Positions 45,839-54,961 of a DNA stretch of 64,000 bases are shown in pieces. Within the stretch, counting starts at the first letter, position 1, and every line of letters begins with the position of its first letter. The notes beneath the pieces were generated by a model. The model made no database searches. It saw only the letters and a program-made list of their open reading frames with translations, and was not told the origin of the DNA. This stretch comes from Nonomuraea glycinis (GTDB taxonomy: Bacteria; Actinomycetota; Actinomycetes; Streptosporangiales; Streptosporangiaceae). The stretch covers positions 62,001 to 126,000 of the forward strand of contig NZ_BMNK01000006.1 of assembly GCF_014646515.1 (NCBI RefSeq), given 5' to 3'. A program made the position numbers and the translations under genes.

Positions 45839-47149
45839 GTGATTGAAGAAAAGCTCTGGCACATCGAACCCTCTGGCCCGCTGCGAGGCGACGTCGTCGT
45901 GCGCGGCTCCAAGAACGGCGTGTCCAAGCACATGGTGGCCGCCATGCTGGGCAGCGGCGAAAGCACGATCCACAACGCCCCCGAAGTGGGCGAGGTGGGC
46001 ATCACCGCTGACATGCTCACCGCCCTGGGCATCAACGTGGAGATCGGTCGTACGGAGATCCGCATCGAACCGGGCCCGGAGATCAGGCCGCGGGTGCCCG
46101 ACGCGTTCACCGGGCTGAACCGCATCCCGATCCTCATGCTGGGCCCCCTGCTGCACCTGGCCGGGGAGGCGTTCGTGCCGCTGGTGGGCGGCGACCCGAT
46201 CGGGCGGCGCCCGGTCAACTTCCACGTCGAGGCGCTGCGGGCGATGGGCGCGGAGGTGGAGGTCGGCGACACCGGCATCTTCGCCAAGGCCAAGCGGCTC
46301 AACGGCACCCGGCTGGAGCTGCCGTACCCGAGCGTGGGCGCGACCGAGACGATCCTGATGTCGGCCGTGCTGGCCGAGGGCAAGACCGTGGTGAAGAACG
46401 CCGCGATGGAGCCCGAGGTCGTGGAGCTCGCGCTGTTCCTGCAGCGGATGGGCGCCAGGATCGAGCTGTCGCCCGACCGCAGGATCGTGATCGAGGGCGT
46501 CGAGCGGCTGCGCGGCGCCTCCACCTGGCTGGCCGGCGACCGCATCGAGGCGTTCTCCTACCTGGTCGCGGGCCTGATCACCGGTGGTGAGGTGCGGGTG
46601 CACGGCTGCCCGCAGGACCGCCTGGTCACCGCGATCACCACACTGGCCAGGATGGGCGCCCAGTTCGCCATCAACGACGAATACCTGTGCGCGACCGCCC
46701 CGCCCGAGGGCCTGCGCGCCGCGGCCGTGCAGACCGACACCCACCCCGGGTTCATGACCGACTGGCAGACGCCGCTCATGGTGCTGTTCACGCAGAGCCA
46801 GGGCATGTCGGTGCTGCACGAGACCGTCTTCGAGAACCGCCTGGTGTACGTTCCGGCGCTGAAGAGCATGGGCTGCGAGATCGAGGTCTTCGACCAGTGC
46901 CTCGGCGGCCCGGCCTGCCGCTACCACGACACCAACGCCCGGCATTCGGCGGTGGTGCGGGGCGTCTCGCAGCTCAAGGGCGCCGACGTGACGCTGCCCG
47001 ACATCAGGGCGGGCTTCTCCGCCGTGCTGGCCGCCGCGGTGGCCGACGGGCCGTCCACGCTGCGCGGCGTGCACCACATCGAGCGCGGCTACCACCAGCC
47101 GTTCGAGCAGTTCGAGTCGCTCGGTCTGAACATCCGCCGAGGACAGTAA
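45839..47149 (+). CDS. murA: UDP-N-acetylglucosamine 1-carboxyvinyltransferase family protein, Cys-to-Asp form
   Basis: 436 residues. MurA transfers enolpyruvyl from PEP to UDP-GlcNAc, the first committed step of the wall precursor. The catalytic Lys-Asn pair is K25-N26 (GSKNG). The active-site loop reads GGDPIGRRPV with Asp119 where most MurA proteins have the Cys targeted by fosfomycin; mycobacterial MurA has the same change and is resistant. This may be a second MurA paralogue, common in actinomycetes. GTG 45839 lacks a clear ribosome site. Confidence 0.9.
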   Translation: MIEEKLWHIEPSGPLRGDVVVRGSKNGVSKHMVAAMLGSGESTIHNAPEVGEVGITADMLTALGINVEIGRTEIRIEPGPEIRPRVPDAFTGLNRIPILMLGPLLHLAGEAFVPLVGGDPIGRRPVNFHVEALRAMGAEVEVGDTGIFAKAKRLNGTRLELPYPSVGATETILMSAVLAEGKTVVKNAAMEPEVVELALFLQRMGARIELSPDRRIVIEGVERLRGASTWLAGDRIEAFSYLVAGLITGGEVRVHGCPQDRLVTAITTLARMGAQFAINDEYLCATAPPEGLRAAAVQTDTHPGFMTDWQTPLMVLFTQSQGMSVLHETVFENRLVYVPALKSMGCEIEVFDQCLGGPACRYHDTNARHSAVVRGVSQLKGADVTLPDIRAGFSAVLAAAVADGPSTLRGVHHIERGYHQPFEQFESLGLNIRRGQ

Positions 47150-47201
47150 AGAATCAACAGCCGGGCGTTTCCCGCTGATCTTCTTGAAGCAGATCATCTG
47201 C

Positions 47202-49601
47202 GTGACTGTGCTGAAATCCATCACCTGGCTCGGGGTGGCGGGGGCGCTCAGCGGGGTGCTGGTGGCGGCGATGGCCGCTCCCGTGGTCAGCGGGGCAGGA
47301 CTCGCTACGAAGAACGTCGCGACCACCTTCCTCGACCTGCCACCGGCGCCCCGCGAGGAGCCTCTCTCACAGGTGACCAGGCTGGTCGACATCCACGGCC
47401 GGACGTTCGCCCAGTTCTACGAGGCGAACCGGACGGCGGTGCCGCTGGCCAAGGTGGCGCCGGTGATGCGCCAGGCGATCGTGGCCATCGAGGACGCCCG
47501 CTTCTACGAGCACGGCGGGCTCGACGTGATCGGCACGCTCCGGGCACTGCTCACCAACACCCAGGCGGGCGGCATCAGGCAGGGCGGCTCCTCGCTCACC
47601 CAGCAGCTGGTGAAGAACATCCTGGTGGAGAGTTCGCGCACCGACGCCGAGCGGGACCGCGCCCGCGCGCCCAACATGGCCCGCAAGATCAGCGAACTCC
47701 GTCTCGCGCTGGCCCTGGAGAAGAAGTACCGCAAGGACGAGATTCTGGAGAAATATCTGAACATCGCCTACTTCGGTGCCGGTGCGCACGGCATCGAGGC
47801 GGCGGCCAGGCGCTTCTTCTCCACCACGGCCGCCGGCCTCACGCTCACCCAGGCGGCCACGCTCGCGGGCGCCGTACGGACTCCGTACTCGACCGATCCC
47901 TCGCTCGGCGACGCCCACCGGGCGAAGCTGAAGACGCGGCGTGACCTCGTGCTCGACCGGATGGCCGGGCTGAGCCTGATCACCCAGGAGCAGGCCGCGC
48001 GCGCCAAGCGGAGCCGGCTCGCCATCAAGCTGCGCCCCGAGCCCGGCGGCTGCGCGCAGAGCGAGCATCCGTACTTCTGCCTGTACGTGCACCGCGAGCT
48101 GATGACGAACCAGGTGTTCGGCGGCACGCCGGCGATCCGGCGGGCGCGGCTGGCCAGCGGCGGGCTGGTGATCAGGACCAGCCTGGACCCGGTGGCGCAG
48201 AAGGCGGCGGAGCGGGCGATCCGCCGCCGGGTGGCGCCGATGGACACCGAGGTGGCCGCCGAGGCGATGGTGGAGCCGGGCACGGGCTGGATCAGGGCGA
48301 TGGCGGCGAGCAAGGAGTTCGGCCGCAACCCGGGCGACAGCAAGAACGGGCCCAGGACGACCTTCAACCTCGCCGCCGACGTACGGCACGGCGGCGGCCA
48401 GGGTCTGCAGGCCGGGTCCACGTTCAAGGTGTTCACCCTGGCCACGGCGCTGAAGCAGGGCTGGAAGTTCGGTGACGGCTTCGACACGCCGGGGGCGCTG
48501 GTGCCCGGCGACGGCTACCGCGACTGCAAGGGCCGGCCCGTCAACGCGCCGGGGACGACCATCCACAACGCCAGCGGCGAGGGCGAGGGCGGCCCGCACA
48601 GCATCGAGACCGGTACCTGGAAGTCGGTCAACATCTTCTACATGATGCTGGAGCGCAAGGTCGGCCTGTGCAACGTGGTCAAGACGGCCCGTGCGCTCGG
48701 CATCAGGCGGGCCGACGGCACGCCGCTGCGCGAGGTGCCCACGTTCACGCTGGGTGTGAACGAGATGGACCCGCTGACGGTGGCGGCGTCCTTCGCGACG
48801 TTCGCGGCCCGGGGCAGATACTGCCGGCCGCTCGCGATCCTGGAGATCGCCGACAGGGACGGCCGGCGTACCCGCGTGTCACCGGCCTGCCACCGGGTGA
48901 TCGAGCGGGAGGTGGCAGACGCGGTCAACCACGTGCTGGAGGGCGTCTTCGACAAGGGGACGATGCGGGGGCAGGGGATCGGCCGGCCGGCGGCGGGCAA
49001 GACCGGCACCAACAACGGCTACACCTCGGCCTGGTTCGCCGGTTACACCCCGAACCTGGCGGCGGCGGTCAGCGTCGGCGACATCCGCGGCTCCTACAAG
49101 CATCCGCTGACGGGGGTGCAGATCGGCGACGAGTACTACGGCTCCGTGCAGGGGGCCTCGCTGCCGGGGCCGATCTGGGTGGACTCCATGAGCGCCGCGC
49201 TGCGCGACACCGAGGCGAAGGGTTTTCCCGGACCGGACATGTCCCGCTTCGGCGGCGGGCACACGCCGGGGCTGGAAGAGGCCGAGGAACGCGAGGAGCG
49301 TGAGGCGCGGGGCGGTCGCCGCGGGGGACACCGGGCGCACTCCCGGCGGCCCGGCGGGCTGTTCGAGTGGCTGCTGGGGCGGCCGGACCGGGGTCGCGGC
49401 CAAGCGCGGGCGCGCCGCGAGCACCCGGACGCCGGGCAGTCGCGCGGCGCGCCCCCACGCCGGGCCCGCCCCGACCACCCACGGGCCTCTCGCGACCATC
49501 CACGGGTACGACGCCAGCGGCCGCACATCAGGCATCAGCACCCACGCCCACGACGGGAGCACAGACCGGACCGCGTGCGACGCGACCGCCACCACCGATG
49601 A
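47202..49601 (+). CDS. Bifunctional class A penicillin-binding protein
   Basis: 799 residues from GTG 47202; TTG 47184 and GTG 47208 are in frame and none has a clear ribosome site, so the start is uncertain. One N-terminal membrane helix, then a GT51 glycosyltransferase (AIEDARFYEHGG near 95, RQGGSSLTQQLVKN, then KKYRKDEILEKYLN) and a transpeptidase with STFK near 406, SVN near 474 and KTGT near 600. The last ~100 residues are Arg/His/Pro-rich and probably disordered. It polymerises and crosslinks peptidoglycan outside the membrane. Follows murA by 52 bases. Confidence 0.93.
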   Translation: MTVLKSITWLGVAGALSGVLVAAMAAPVVSGAGLATKNVATTFLDLPPAPREEPLSQVTRLVDIHGRTFAQFYEANRTAVPLAKVAPVMRQAIVAIEDARFYEHGGLDVIGTLRALLTNTQAGGIRQGGSSLTQQLVKNILVESSRTDAERDRARAPNMARKISELRLALALEKKYRKDEILEKYLNIAYFGAGAHGIEAAARRFFSTTAAGLTLTQAATLAGAVRTPYSTDPSLGDAHRAKLKTRRDLVLDRMAGLSLITQEQAARAKRSRLAIKLRPEPGGCAQSEHPYFCLYVHRELMTNQVFGGTPAIRRARLASGGLVIRTSLDPVAQKAAERAIRRRVAPMDTEVAAEAMVEPGTGWIRAMAASKEFGRNPGDSKNGPRTTFNLAADVRHGGGQGLQAGSTFKVFTLATALKQGWKFGDGFDTPGALVPGDGYRDCKGRPVNAPGTTIHNASGEGEGGPHSIETGTWKSVNIFYMMLERKVGLCNVVKTARALGIRRADGTPLREVPTFTLGVNEMDPLTVAASFATFAARGRYCRPLAILEIADRDGRRTRVSPACHRVIEREVADAVNHVLEGVFDKGTMRGQGIGRPAAGKTGTNNGYTSAWFAGYTPNLAAAVSVGDIRGSYKHPLTGVQIGDEYYGSVQGASLPGPIWVDSMSAALRDTEAKGFPGPDMSRFGGGHTPGLEEAEEREEREARGGRRGGHRAHSRRPGGLFEWLLGRPDRGRGQARARREHPDAGQSRGAPPRRARPDHPRASRDHPRVRRQRPHIRHQHPRPRREHRPDRVRRDRHHR

Positions 49602-49605
49602 CCGA

Positions 49606-49669
49606 GGCGTGCGGTCAGGAGGGCTTGCCGAAGGTGGCGGTGGGGCGTGCGGTCAGGAGGGCTTGCCGA
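49606..49669. repeat. Duplicated 26-bp segment at the ybaK 3' end
   Basis: GGCGTGCGGTCAGGAGGGCT plus 6 bases occurs at 49606-49631 and again at 49644-49669. The second copy contains the ybaK stop and its last codons, so the first looks like a stray duplicate of the gene end in the convergent gap. Confidence 0.9.
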
Positions 49670-50147
49670 TGGGGGCGGTCACGGCTTCGGTGAGGCGGAT
49701 GAGGTCGGCGGGCGCGGTCTCGATCTGCAGGCCGCGCTTGCCCGCCGAGAAGAAGATCGTGCCGAACTCCAGCGCCGAGGAGTCCACCACGGTCGGCAGC
49801 CGCTTACGCTGCCCGAGCGGGCTGATCCCGCCCACCACGTAGCCGGTGACCCGCTCCACCTTGGCCGCCTCCGCCATGGCGGCCCGCTTGCCGCCGAGCG
49901 CCGCCGCGAGCGCCTTGAGGTCGAGCTTGCCGGACACCGGCACGACGGCCACCGCGAGCCCGCTCTCCAGCTCCGCCACCAGCGTCTTGAAGATCCGCTC
50001 GTACGGCACGCCGAGCGCGTCGGCGGCCTCCTCGCCATAGGCCTGCGCGGCGGGGTCGTGCTCGTAGGGGTGCAGGGTGAACTCCGCCGCGGCCCTGGTC
50101 AGCGCCGCGGTCGCGGGAGTGCCGCCACCCTTGCTCTTCTTGCTCAC
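49653..50147 (-). CDS. ybaK: YbaK/EbsC family aminoacyl-tRNA deacylase
   Basis: 164 residues. YbaK removes Cys (and similar residues) from mischarged tRNA-Pro. The fold signature is seen in FKTLVAELESGLAVAVVPVSGKLDLK (binding lysine in FKTL), GYVVGGISPLGQRKRLP near 105-121 and the glycine loop before it. GTG 50147 is preferred; TACACT lies 8 bases upstream on the minus strand, suggesting a nearly leaderless transcript. Convergent with the PBP gene. Confidence 0.93.
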   Translation of the reverse strand: MSKKSKGGGTPATAALTRAAAEFTLHPYEHDPAAQAYGEEAADALGVPYERIFKTLVAELESGLAVAVVPVSGKLDLKALAAALGGKRAAMAEAAKVERVTGYVVGGISPLGQRKRLPTVVDSSALEFGTIFFSAGKRGLQIETAPADLIRLTEAVTAPIGKPS

Positions 50148-50167
50148 AGAATCCCAGTGTAGCGAAT

Positions 50168-50902
50168 CTACAATGTAAAGGCGCGGCCGGGGGTGTACCC
50201 GAGCGCCCGCCGGAACACGTCGATGAAAGCGCTGGCGGAGGCCCAGCCGCAGCGGTGCGCGACGGCCGTCACGCTCACCCCGTCGGCGAGCAGCAGCAGC
50301 GCGCGCTGGAGCCGCAGCTGCGTGCGCCACTGCGGGAAGGTCATCCCGAGCTCGGCGCGGCACAGCCGGGCGAGCGTCCGGTCGCTGGTGCCGGCCCGGG
50401 CGGCGAGCTGGGCGAGGGTGCGCCCGTCGGCCGGATCGTCGTCCAGCATCGCGCAGACCGCCACCAGCCGTGGATCCCGGGCGGTCGGCAGGTGGAACGG
50501 CCGCTCGGGGGAGCGGCGCAGCCGGTCGAGCAGGACGCCGAGCAGCCGGTCCCGCTCCGCGCCGTCGCCGGGATCCGCCGTGTAGGCGATGATCAGCTCG
50601 CGCAGCAGCGGCTCGACGGCGAGCACCGCGGGCCTGGCCAGGCCGAGCGGGTCGCCGGTCAGGCCCACCAGGCGCAGGTCGGTATTGCCGTGGGCGCGGT
50701 GCTCGTGCACGGTGCCGGCCGGGATCCAGATCGCCCGGCTGGCCGGGGCCACCCACGTCCCGGCGTCGGTGGTGACCGACAGCACGCCGCTGCAGGCGTA
50801 CACGATCTGGTGGGTGTCGTGCCGGTGGGCGTCGATGCCGCCGCCGGGCGCCAGCGGGCGCCGGCCGGTGGGTGCTTGCGGGAGATGGCGAATTTCCGGC
50901 AT
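50168..50902 (-). CDS. AraC family regulator with N-terminal cupin
   Basis: 244 residues. Cupin arm about 20-90 (HRHDTHQIVYACSG, then PAGTVHEHRAHG) and AraC-type HTH near the C-terminus (VSVTAVAHRCGWASASAFID). It faces an MFS drug exporter across 55 bases, so it most likely controls that pump and itself. ATG 50902 has no ribosome site, but TAAAAT (50916-50911, minus) lies 8 bases upstream, indicating an almost leaderless message. Confidence 0.92.
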   Translation of the reverse strand: MPEIRHLPQAPTGRRPLAPGGGIDAHRHDTHQIVYACSGVLSVTTDAGTWVAPASRAIWIPAGTVHEHRAHGNTDLRLVGLTGDPLGLARPAVLAVEPLLRELIIAYTADPGDGAERDRLLGVLLDRLRRSPERPFHLPTARDPRLVAVCAMLDDDPADGRTLAQLAARAGTSDRTLARLCRAELGMTFPQWRTQLRLQRALLLLADGVSVTAVAHRCGWASASAFIDVFRRALGYTPGRAFTL

Positions 50903-50957
50903 GAATTGGCATTTTATCGGAAGCGGGCCAGGGCGGGCGCGGGCCACCATCAGGAAC

Positions 50958-52118
50958 GTGAAGACGAGCCGGATCACGATCCTCGCGGCCGGGCACGCCT
51001 GCGTCGACGTCTACCAGGGGGCGGTGCCGGCGCTGGTGCCGTTCCTCGTGGCCGGGCGCGGCTACGGGTACGTGGCGGTCTCGGGCGTCGTGCTGGCCGC
51101 CACGCTGCTGTCGTCGGTCGTCCAGCCCGTCTTCGGTGTGCTGACCGACCGGTGGCGGATGCCCTGGCTCATCCCGGTCAGCATGACCACGGCGGGGCTC
51201 GGGGTGGCGCTCAGCGGCGTGGCGGGCTCGTACGCGCTGACCTGGCTGGCCGTGGCACTGTCCGGGCTCGGCGTGGCCGCCTACCACCCGGAGTCGGCCC
51301 GCCTGGCCAGGATCGCCAGCCAGGGCAGTCACGTGCGGATGAGCTGGTTCTCGCTCGGCGGGACCCTGGGGTTCGCCTCCGCGCCGATCCTCGTCACGCC
51401 GCTGCTGGCGGCCGGCGGGCTGGGCGCGTCGCCGTACCTGGTGATCCCCGCCGTGGCGGGCGCGCTGCTGACGCTCACCGTCATCCGCTCCCTGGCCGGG
51501 CCGGCCGAGGCGGGCCGCGCGGCGCCGCCCTCCGGCCGCGACGACTGGCCGTCGTTCGTCCGCCTGTCCCTCGTGATCGTCTTCCGGTCGGTGGTGTACG
51601 TCGGGCTGAGCACGTTCGTGGCCCTGTACCTCGGGGGTGGGGCGGCGGGGGCGGTGGCGCTGTTCGTGCTGTTCGCCGGAGGCGCCGTGGGCACGGTGCT
51701 GGGCGGCAGGCTCGCCGCCCGCTGGGGCCGGGTGCGCACGATGCGCCTGGCGTACGCGGCCGCCGTTCCCGCCGTGGCGGGGGTGGTGCTGGCGCCGGGG
51801 TTCGGGGCGTACGTCTTCATCGCGGCGGCGTCGATCACCCTGTACGCGCCGTTCTCGCTGCATGTGACGCTGGGGCAGGACTTCCTGCCGCGGCGGGTGG
51901 GCACGGCGGGCGGCGTCACGCTGGGGCTGGCGGTGAGCGTGGGCGGGCTGGCCAGCCCGCTGGTGGGGGCGGTGGCGGAGGCGGTGTCGCTGCGGGCGGC
52001 GCTGGCGTGCCTGGTGCCGTTCCCGGTGCTGGCCTGGCTGCTCGCCCGCACCCTCACCGAGCCGGCCCAGGCGGACCCCACCGGCACGGTCGAGCCGTCG
52101 GCGGGCCGCCCGGGATGA
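50958..52118 (+). CDS. MFS transporter of the fosmidomycin-resistance (Fsr) type
   Basis: 386 residues, twelve predicted membrane helices. HACVDVYQGAVPALVPFL at the start, GLGVAAYHPESARLA, and FRSVVYVGLSTFVALYL in helix 7 match the Fsr subgroup of MFS exporters. The substrate is inferred by family only; fosmidomycin is the classical one. GTG 50958 has AGGA 3 bases upstream. Divergent partner is an AraC-type regulator. Confidence 0.87.
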   Translation: MKTSRITILAAGHACVDVYQGAVPALVPFLVAGRGYGYVAVSGVVLAATLLSSVVQPVFGVLTDRWRMPWLIPVSMTTAGLGVALSGVAGSYALTWLAVALSGLGVAAYHPESARLARIASQGSHVRMSWFSLGGTLGFASAPILVTPLLAAGGLGASPYLVIPAVAGALLTLTVIRSLAGPAEAGRAAPPSGRDDWPSFVRLSLVIVFRSVVYVGLSTFVALYLGGGAAGAVALFVLFAGGAVGTVLGGRLAARWGRVRTMRLAYAAAVPAVAGVVLAPGFGAYVFIAAASITLYAPFSLHVTLGQDFLPRRVGTAGGVTLGLAVSVGGLASPLVGAVAEAVSLRAALACLVPFPVLAWLLARTLTEPAQADPTGTVEPSAGRPG

Positions 52119-52144
52119 CACCGGCCGCCCGCCCGTGATGACAC

Positions 52145-52181
52145 CGGCCGCCCGGCCGGGATGGTGCCGGCCGGGCGGCCG
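52145..52181. terminator. Perfect 15-bp hairpin between convergent MFS and ligase genes
   Basis: Arms 52145-52159 and 52167-52181 are exact complements (core GGCCGCCCGGCCGG) with a 7-base loop GATGGTG; a very stable bidirectional structure without a T-run. The gap also carries two copies of GATGACACCGGCCGCCCG at 52114-52131 and 52137-52154. Confidence 0.7.
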
Positions 52182-52218
52182 CTCAGCCGACGCCTGACCA
52201 GCGCTTGGCCCCTTCCGT

Positions 52219-53253
52219 TCAGCCGACGGCTGACGCGCCGCCTGGGCCCTCGTCGCCGGCCGCGCGTACGTCGCGGGGGTGGCGGTCGGGGCGGAGGCCG
52301 CGCCAGGAAGGGTGGCGCAACCTGTTGTCCCCGGTCACCTCGGCGAACTGCACCTCACCCACCATCACCGGCTCCACCCAGTGCGCGTCGCGGGCGAACT
52401 CACGCGGCACCGGCTCGTCGAAGGGCGGGTCGGGGCGGTGCAGCGGGGCCAGCCGCTGGTGCAGGTCCTGGAGCATCGCCTGGGTGAATCCCGTGCCGAC
52501 ATGCCCCACGTAGAGCAGCCGTCCGGTGCCGTCGTACGAGCCGAGCAGCAGCGAGCCGATGGTGCCGGAGCGCCGCCCGGCGCCGGGCTGCCAGCCCCCG
52601 ATGACCACCTCGACGGCCTTGACGTTCTTCACCTTGGTCCACTCGGCGGTGCGCTTGCCCGGCCTGTAGGGGGAGGTCAGCCGCTTGCAGACGATCCCTT
52701 CCAGCCCGAGCCGCCGGGAGAAGCCGAAGGCGTCCTGGACGTGGTCGTGGAACCACACGGGCACCTGCCACCGGAACCCGGGCACGAATGTGGTCTCCAG
52801 CAGCTCGCGCCGCTCGGTGTAGGGCAGGGCGATCGTGCTTCCCGGGGCGCCGCCGGACTCGGCGTCGAGGTGCAGGATGTCGAAGGCCATGAAGGTCACC
52901 GGCACGGTCCTGGCCAGCTCGGCGACGCTGAGGGGGTTGCGCTGGTGCATGCGCGGCTGGAGGGCGCCGAAGCTGGGCCGCCCGGCCTCGTCGAAGGCCA
53001 CGATCTCGCCGTCGATGACGGCCGGCCGGCGGCCGGTGGCGCCCGCCATGAGCCGCAGCTCCGGGTAGGCGGCGGTGATGTCCTTGCCGTTGCGTGACAG
53101 GAGGCGTACGGCGCCGTCGGCGAGGTAGGCGAGAGCCCGGATGCCGTCCCATTTCATCTCGACGGCCCACGCGTCCTGGTCGGCGGACGGCAGCGGACCG
53201 AGCTGGGCCAGCATCGGCGCGTAGGTCGGCAGCGACGCCATGCACGCTGCCAT
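52219..53253 (-). CDS. ATP-dependent DNA ligase (LigC-like)
   Basis: 344 residues. Adenylation domain with AVEMKWDGIRALAYL, where Lys34 is the AMP-accepting residue; EIVAFDE (motif III region), LEGIVCKRL (motif IV) and EWTKVKN (motif V) follow in order. An OB-fold domain ends near residue 300. No polymerase/nuclease modules are fused and no ku gene is adjacent, so it fits the stand-alone LigC group of actinobacteria, used in repair. ATG 53253 or 53241 may start it. Confidence 0.92.
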   Translation of the reverse strand: MAACMASLPTYAPMLAQLGPLPSADQDAWAVEMKWDGIRALAYLADGAVRLLSRNGKDITAAYPELRLMAGATGRRPAVIDGEIVAFDEAGRPSFGALQPRMHQRNPLSVAELARTVPVTFMAFDILHLDAESGGAPGSTIALPYTERRELLETTFVPGFRWQVPVWFHDHVQDAFGFSRRLGLEGIVCKRLTSPYRPGKRTAEWTKVKNVKAVEVVIGGWQPGAGRRSGTIGSLLLGSYDGTGRLLYVGHVGTGFTQAMLQDLHQRLAPLHRPDPPFDEPVPREFARDAHWVEPVMVGEVQFAEVTGDNRLRHPSWRGLRPDRHPRDVRAAGDEGPGGASAVG

Positions 53254-53278
53254 ACCCCGCTCCGCGCGCGCACACTCC

Positions 53279-53482
53279 CTAGCCGGTCAGGCGCTCGGCG
53301 CCGGCGGGCTGTTCGACGAGTTGCGCCAGGTCGACGCCGTGCCGGCCGAGCTCGGCGACCGAGGCGCAGTAGCCCTGGAGGTAGCGGTGCCCGTCGACCA
53401 CATGTGAGACACGTAGCATCGGCCGGTCGTCAAGCATGATCGCTTCCACCAGGATGCCGTTCGGGCCGAGCCAGACTCCCAT
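53279..53482 (-). CDS. Small hypothetical protein, probably leaderless
   Basis: 67 residues, no recognised family: a compact alpha/beta-looking sequence (MGVWLGPNGILVEAIMLDDR ... HRYLQGYCASVAELGRHGVD) with no signal or membrane segment. No ribosome site precedes ATG 53482; instead TACTCT (53494-53489, minus) ends 6 bases upstream with TTGTCT as -35 (53516-53511, 16-base spacer), so the RNA should begin at the ATG. It is divergent from hisD. Confidence 0.65.
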   Translation of the reverse strand: MGVWLGPNGILVEAIMLDDRPMLRVSHVVDGHRYLQGYCASVAELGRHGVDLAQLVEQPAGAERLTG

Positions 53483-53488
53483 TCGCAA

Positions 53489-53516
53489 AGAGTACGGGAG
53501 CGGACATAAAAGACAA
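53489..53516 (-). promoter_or_regulatory. Promoter for the 67-residue protein
   Basis: Minus-strand -35 TTGTCT (53516-53511), 16-base spacer and -10 TACTCT (53494-53489); predicted start at or next to the ATG at 53482. Confidence 0.5.
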
Positions 53517-53641
53517 GAGGGTATAAAATATCTGGTCAATCTCCGGCGTCCGATGGCGTCCTGGTCGCCGTCCGGAGCGAGGCGGCACGCCACGCCACTG
53601 TCCGGATGGTGGACGGAACAGGATTCACCGGGTGGACTCCG

Positions 53642-53647
53642 TAAACT
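53642..53647 (+). promoter_or_regulatory. Candidate -10 of the his operon
   Basis: TAAACT ends exactly 6 bases before the hisD GTG 53654, the geometry of leaderless actinobacterial genes. AGGAGG fills those 6 bases and directly abuts the start codon, too close for normal Shine-Dalgarno use. No clear -35. Confidence 0.45.
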
Positions 53648-53653
53648 AGGAGG

Positions 53654-54961
53654 GTGATTTCCCGTATCGACATGCGAGGTTCCCTCCCGGCGAACCTGCG
53701 CGACGTGCTGCCCCGCGCCGAGCTCGACGTAGAGGCCGCCCTGGACAGGGTGCGGTCCATCTGCGAGGACGTGCGCCATCGCGGGGCGGCAGCCGTACGG
53801 GAGCTGACCGCCGAGCTGGACGGCGTCGAGATCGAGCGCGCCCGGGTGCCCCGTGCGGCGATCGACAGGGCGCTCGCGGAGCTGCGGCCCGAGGTGCGGG
53901 CGGCGCTCGAGGAGTCGATCAGGCGGACCAGGCTGGTCCACCGCGACCAGCGGCGTGCCGACGTCACCACGCAGGTGGTGCCCGGCGGCACGGTGACCGA
54001 GCGGTGGCTGCCGGTCGACCGGGTGGGGCTCTACGTCCCCGGCGGCCGCGCCGTCTACCCCTCCAGCGTGGTGATGAACGTGGTGCCCGCCCAGGAGGCC
54101 GGGGTGCCGTCGCTGGCCGTCGCCAGCCCGGCCCAGAAGGATCACGGCGGGCTGCCGCACCCGGCGATCCTCGCCGCGTGCGCGCTGCTGGGCGTCGAGG
54201 AGGTCTACTCCGTCGGTGGCGCCCAGGCCGTGGCCATGTTCGCCTACGGCACCGAGGAGTGCGAGCCCACGACCATGGTCACCGGGCCCGGCAACATCTG
54301 GGTGGCCGCGGCCAAGCGGCTGCTCAAGGGCCGCATCGGCATCGACAGCGAGGCCGGCCCGACCGAGATCGCGATCCTGGCCGACCACACCGCCGACCCG
54401 GTGCACGTGGCCGCCGACCTGATCAGCCAGGCCGAGCACGACGTGATCGCGGCGGCCGTGCTCGTCACCGACAGCGTGGAGCTGGCCGAGGCCGTCGAGA
54501 AGGAGCTGCCCGGCCAGGTCTCGGCGACCAGGCACTCCGAGCGGATCGCCGAGGCGCTCGGCGGGCGGCAGTCGGCCATCGTGCTGGTCGACGGGATCGA
54601 GGACGGCATCAAGGTGGTCGACGCCTACGCCGCCGAGCACCTGGAGATCCACACCGAGGACGCCGCCGCGGTGGCCGCCCGGATCCGCAACGCGGGCGCG
54701 ATCTTCGTGGGCCCCTACGCGCCCGTCTCGCTCGGCGACTATCTCGCCGGGTCCAACCACGTGCTGCCCACCGGCGGCTGCGCCTGCCACTCCAGCGGCC
54801 TGTCGGTGCAGTCGTTCCTGCGCGGCATCCACGTCGTCGACTACACCCGTGAGGCCCTGGCCGGGGCCGCGGCGCACGTGTCCGTCCTGGCCGACGCCGA
54901 AGACCTTCCCGCTCACGGCGCGGCCGTCCGCGCCCGCTTCGACTGGCAGGTGCCCTCGTGA
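53654..54961 (+). CDS. hisD: Histidinol dehydrogenase
   Basis: 435 residues. Zinc enzyme catalysing the last two steps of histidine synthesis with NAD. Family segments: VGLYVPGGRAVYPSSVVMN near 122-140, GPGNIWVAAAKRLL, and the closing SGLSVQSFLRG with active-site residues. GTG 53654 gives MISRID, the usual actinobacterial start; ATG 53672 would remove it. First gene of the operon; stop overlaps hisC (GTGA). Confidence 0.97.
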   Translation: MISRIDMRGSLPANLRDVLPRAELDVEAALDRVRSICEDVRHRGAAAVRELTAELDGVEIERARVPRAAIDRALAELRPEVRAALEESIRRTRLVHRDQRRADVTTQVVPGGTVTERWLPVDRVGLYVPGGRAVYPSSVVMNVVPAQEAGVPSLAVASPAQKDHGGLPHPAILAACALLGVEEVYSVGGAQAVAMFAYGTEECEPTTMVTGPGNIWVAAAKRLLKGRIGIDSEAGPTEIAILADHTADPVHVAADLISQAEHDVIAAAVLVTDSVELAEAVEKELPGQVSATRHSERIAEALGGRQSAIVLVDGIEDGIKVVDAYAAEHLEIHTEDAAAVAARIRNAGAIFVGPYAPVSLGDYLAGSNHVLPTGGCACHSSGLSVQSFLRGIHVVDYTREALAGAAAHVSVLADAEDLPAHGAAVRARFDWQVPS

